The notes below the pieces were generated by a model. The model was not told the DNA's origin and did not search any database. It worked only from the letters and a program-made list of their open reading frames with translations. Below are positions 63,136 through 64,000 of a stretch of DNA of 64,000 bases, piece after piece. The position numbers and the translations under genes are program-made. Numbering within the stretch: the stretch's first letter is position 1; each line of letters opens with the position of its first letter. Source of the stretch: Mycolicibacterium moriokaense (GTDB lineage Bacteria > Actinomycetota > Actinomycetes > Mycobacteriales > Mycobacteriaceae); contig NZ_QQBJ01000005.1 in the NCBI RefSeq assembly GCF_003347205.1, forward strand, positions 1 to 64,000, written 5' to 3'.

Positions 63136-64000
63136 ATGACCTCGACTGTGTCAGATCCGGCCGGATCCCTCGTCGCCGTCGATTCCGAGTTCGCCGACGG
63201 CAAGGCATCGCGACGAGTGAGCGCGCCCGTCATCGCCGTGCTCGTGATGGTCGTACTCACCTTTCTGCATCGTGGATTGCAGGATGTGCTGCCGAACAAG
63301 ACTTTTGCGGTGTTGGTGGTTGTCGCAGTGGTCACCGCCGCGGTGTGGATGGATCGCACCCCGACGCGATTGCGCGGCATCGGCCCCGTCGAGTGGGCGA
63401 TGGTGGCATACCTCGGGTGGAACGTCTGCTCGATGTTCGCCCCGCACCGGTACGACGCGGCCAATCCCCTGACCGGCGTCACCCATTCGGTAGCCCAGTT
63501 CATCATGGTCTCCGCAGGCATCCCGCTGGTGATGTATGTGGTGGGGCGTTACACGTTCGACCGCACGGCGGCGGTGCGGCTGCTGCTGTGGACGATCCTG
63601 CTGCTGGCGGCGTACTCCGCCGCGATGAGCATTCTGCCGTTCACCGGGCCGAAGTCGTGGGTCTGGCCGCGCTTCATCGTCGACGGTTCGCTGGTGCCGG
63701 GAGTGAACACCTGGGCGGGCCGCGCGATCGGGGTCTTCAACCAGCCGGTGGTCAACGGAATGATCCTGGTGCTCGGCTTCGCCGTCGCGATGCTGCTGAT
63801 CAGCAGGCGGGACGAGCCCGGCTGGCGCCGGTTCGTGGCGTTGGCCATTGCACTCGCCTGCGGGGTCGGCATTTATCTCACCTACACCAGGGCCGTCTGG
63901 ATGAGCGCCGCCCTCGTGCTCATCATCGGCGCGCTCTTCGCCAAGGGCTATCGCCGCGGGTTCGTCGTGACCCTGAGCATGGTCGCGATCGTGATCGCGG
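63136..64000 (+). CDS. O-antigen ligase/polymerase-type membrane protein (3' cut by window end)
   Basis: Open frame from ATG 63136 to the end of the window (288 codons visible, no stop). It shows a short cytoplasmic start, then many helices, and the Wzy_C/O-antigen-ligase pattern GVFNQPVVNGMILVLGF and IYLTYTRAVWMSAAL, the latter with the conserved Arg before the last helices. The periplasmic loop is PFTGPKSWVWPRFIVDG. As polymerase or ligase it would act on lipid-linked repeats at the outer face. It follows the Wzz-like gene by 30 bp, the classical pairing. The start could also be a later GTG. Confidence 0.82.
   Translation, partial: MTSTVSDPAGSLVAVDSEFADGKASRRVSAPVIAVLVMVVLTFLHRGLQDVLPNKTFAVLVVVAVVTAAVWMDRTPTRLRGIGPVEWAMVAYLGWNVCSMFAPHRYDAANPLTGVTHSVAQFIMVSAGIPLVMYVVGRYTFDRTAAVRLLLWTILLLAAYSAAMSILPFTGPKSWVWPRFIVDGSLVPGVNTWAGRAIGVFNQPVVNGMILVLGFAVAMLLISRRDEPGWRRFVALAIALACGVGIYLTYTRAVWMSAALVLIIGALFAKGYRRGFVVTLSMVAIVIA

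Overview
The window looks like the chromosome of a fast-growing mycobacterium (Mycolicibacterium type). It is GC-rich, uses many GTG starts and overlapping ATGA/TGATG/GTGA junctions, and carries in order the cholesterol-degradation genes known from M. tuberculosis (kstR, fadE34, kshB, hsaADCB, aspB-like, fadE33-32-31, fadD3, fadE30, kstR2, fadA6, ipdC-B-A, echA20, fadA5, cyp125, fadE28-29, chsH2-H1, ltp2). Gene names rest on recognising protein families and gene order from memory; no database search was run.

Layout. 1-8.4 kb: an ArsB-type transporter, an MBL-fold hydrolase and a PxpA-type 5-oxoprolinase subunit in one operon; sseB; a znuABC-like metal ABC transporter under a Zur-like operator; a LacI regulator; otsB. 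8.4-18 kb: kstR, fadE34, an OsmC/TetR divergent pair with its own repeated operator, a secreted protein, kshB and the hsaADCB operon for steroid rings A and B. 18-22.4 kb: a block not found at this position in M. tuberculosis (hydrolase, small exported protein, LysR regulator, MHS transporter, 3-hydroxybutyrate-dehydrogenase-like SDR). 22.4-39 kb: the KstR2 part for the C/D-ring indanone propionate (HIP), arranged as two divergent pairs of operons, each around a palindromic KstR2 box. 39-47.4 kb: fadA5 and the cyp125/igr operon for side-chain removal, with KstR boxes between them.

47.4-64 kb is different in kind. After an AT-richer junction comes a Wzy-type polysaccharide locus: initiating sugar-phosphate transferase, sugar-1-phosphate nucleotidyltransferase, PIG-L deacetylase, NAD-dependent epimerase, RmlC-like cupin, two relatives of NDP-sugar C-methyltransferases, a GSA-type aminotransferase, a lipoprotein-like polysaccharide lyase, a GT4, a fused double GT4, a Wzz/BY-kinase-like protein with no P-loop, and an O-antigen ligase/polymerase cut by the window end. 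Together they suggest synthesis of a branched, possibly C-methylated deoxysugar polysaccharide on a lipid carrier, followed by export and polymerisation. No flippase is visible in the window.

How the parts work together: KstR and KstR2 boxes sit at five divergent or promoter-proximal positions and divide the steroid genes into a side-chain plus A/B-ring regulon and a C/D-ring regulon. The most unusual material is the polysaccharide locus, including a C-methyltransferase-like paralogue that has lost catalytic residues and a chain-length protein with a degenerate ATPase domain.
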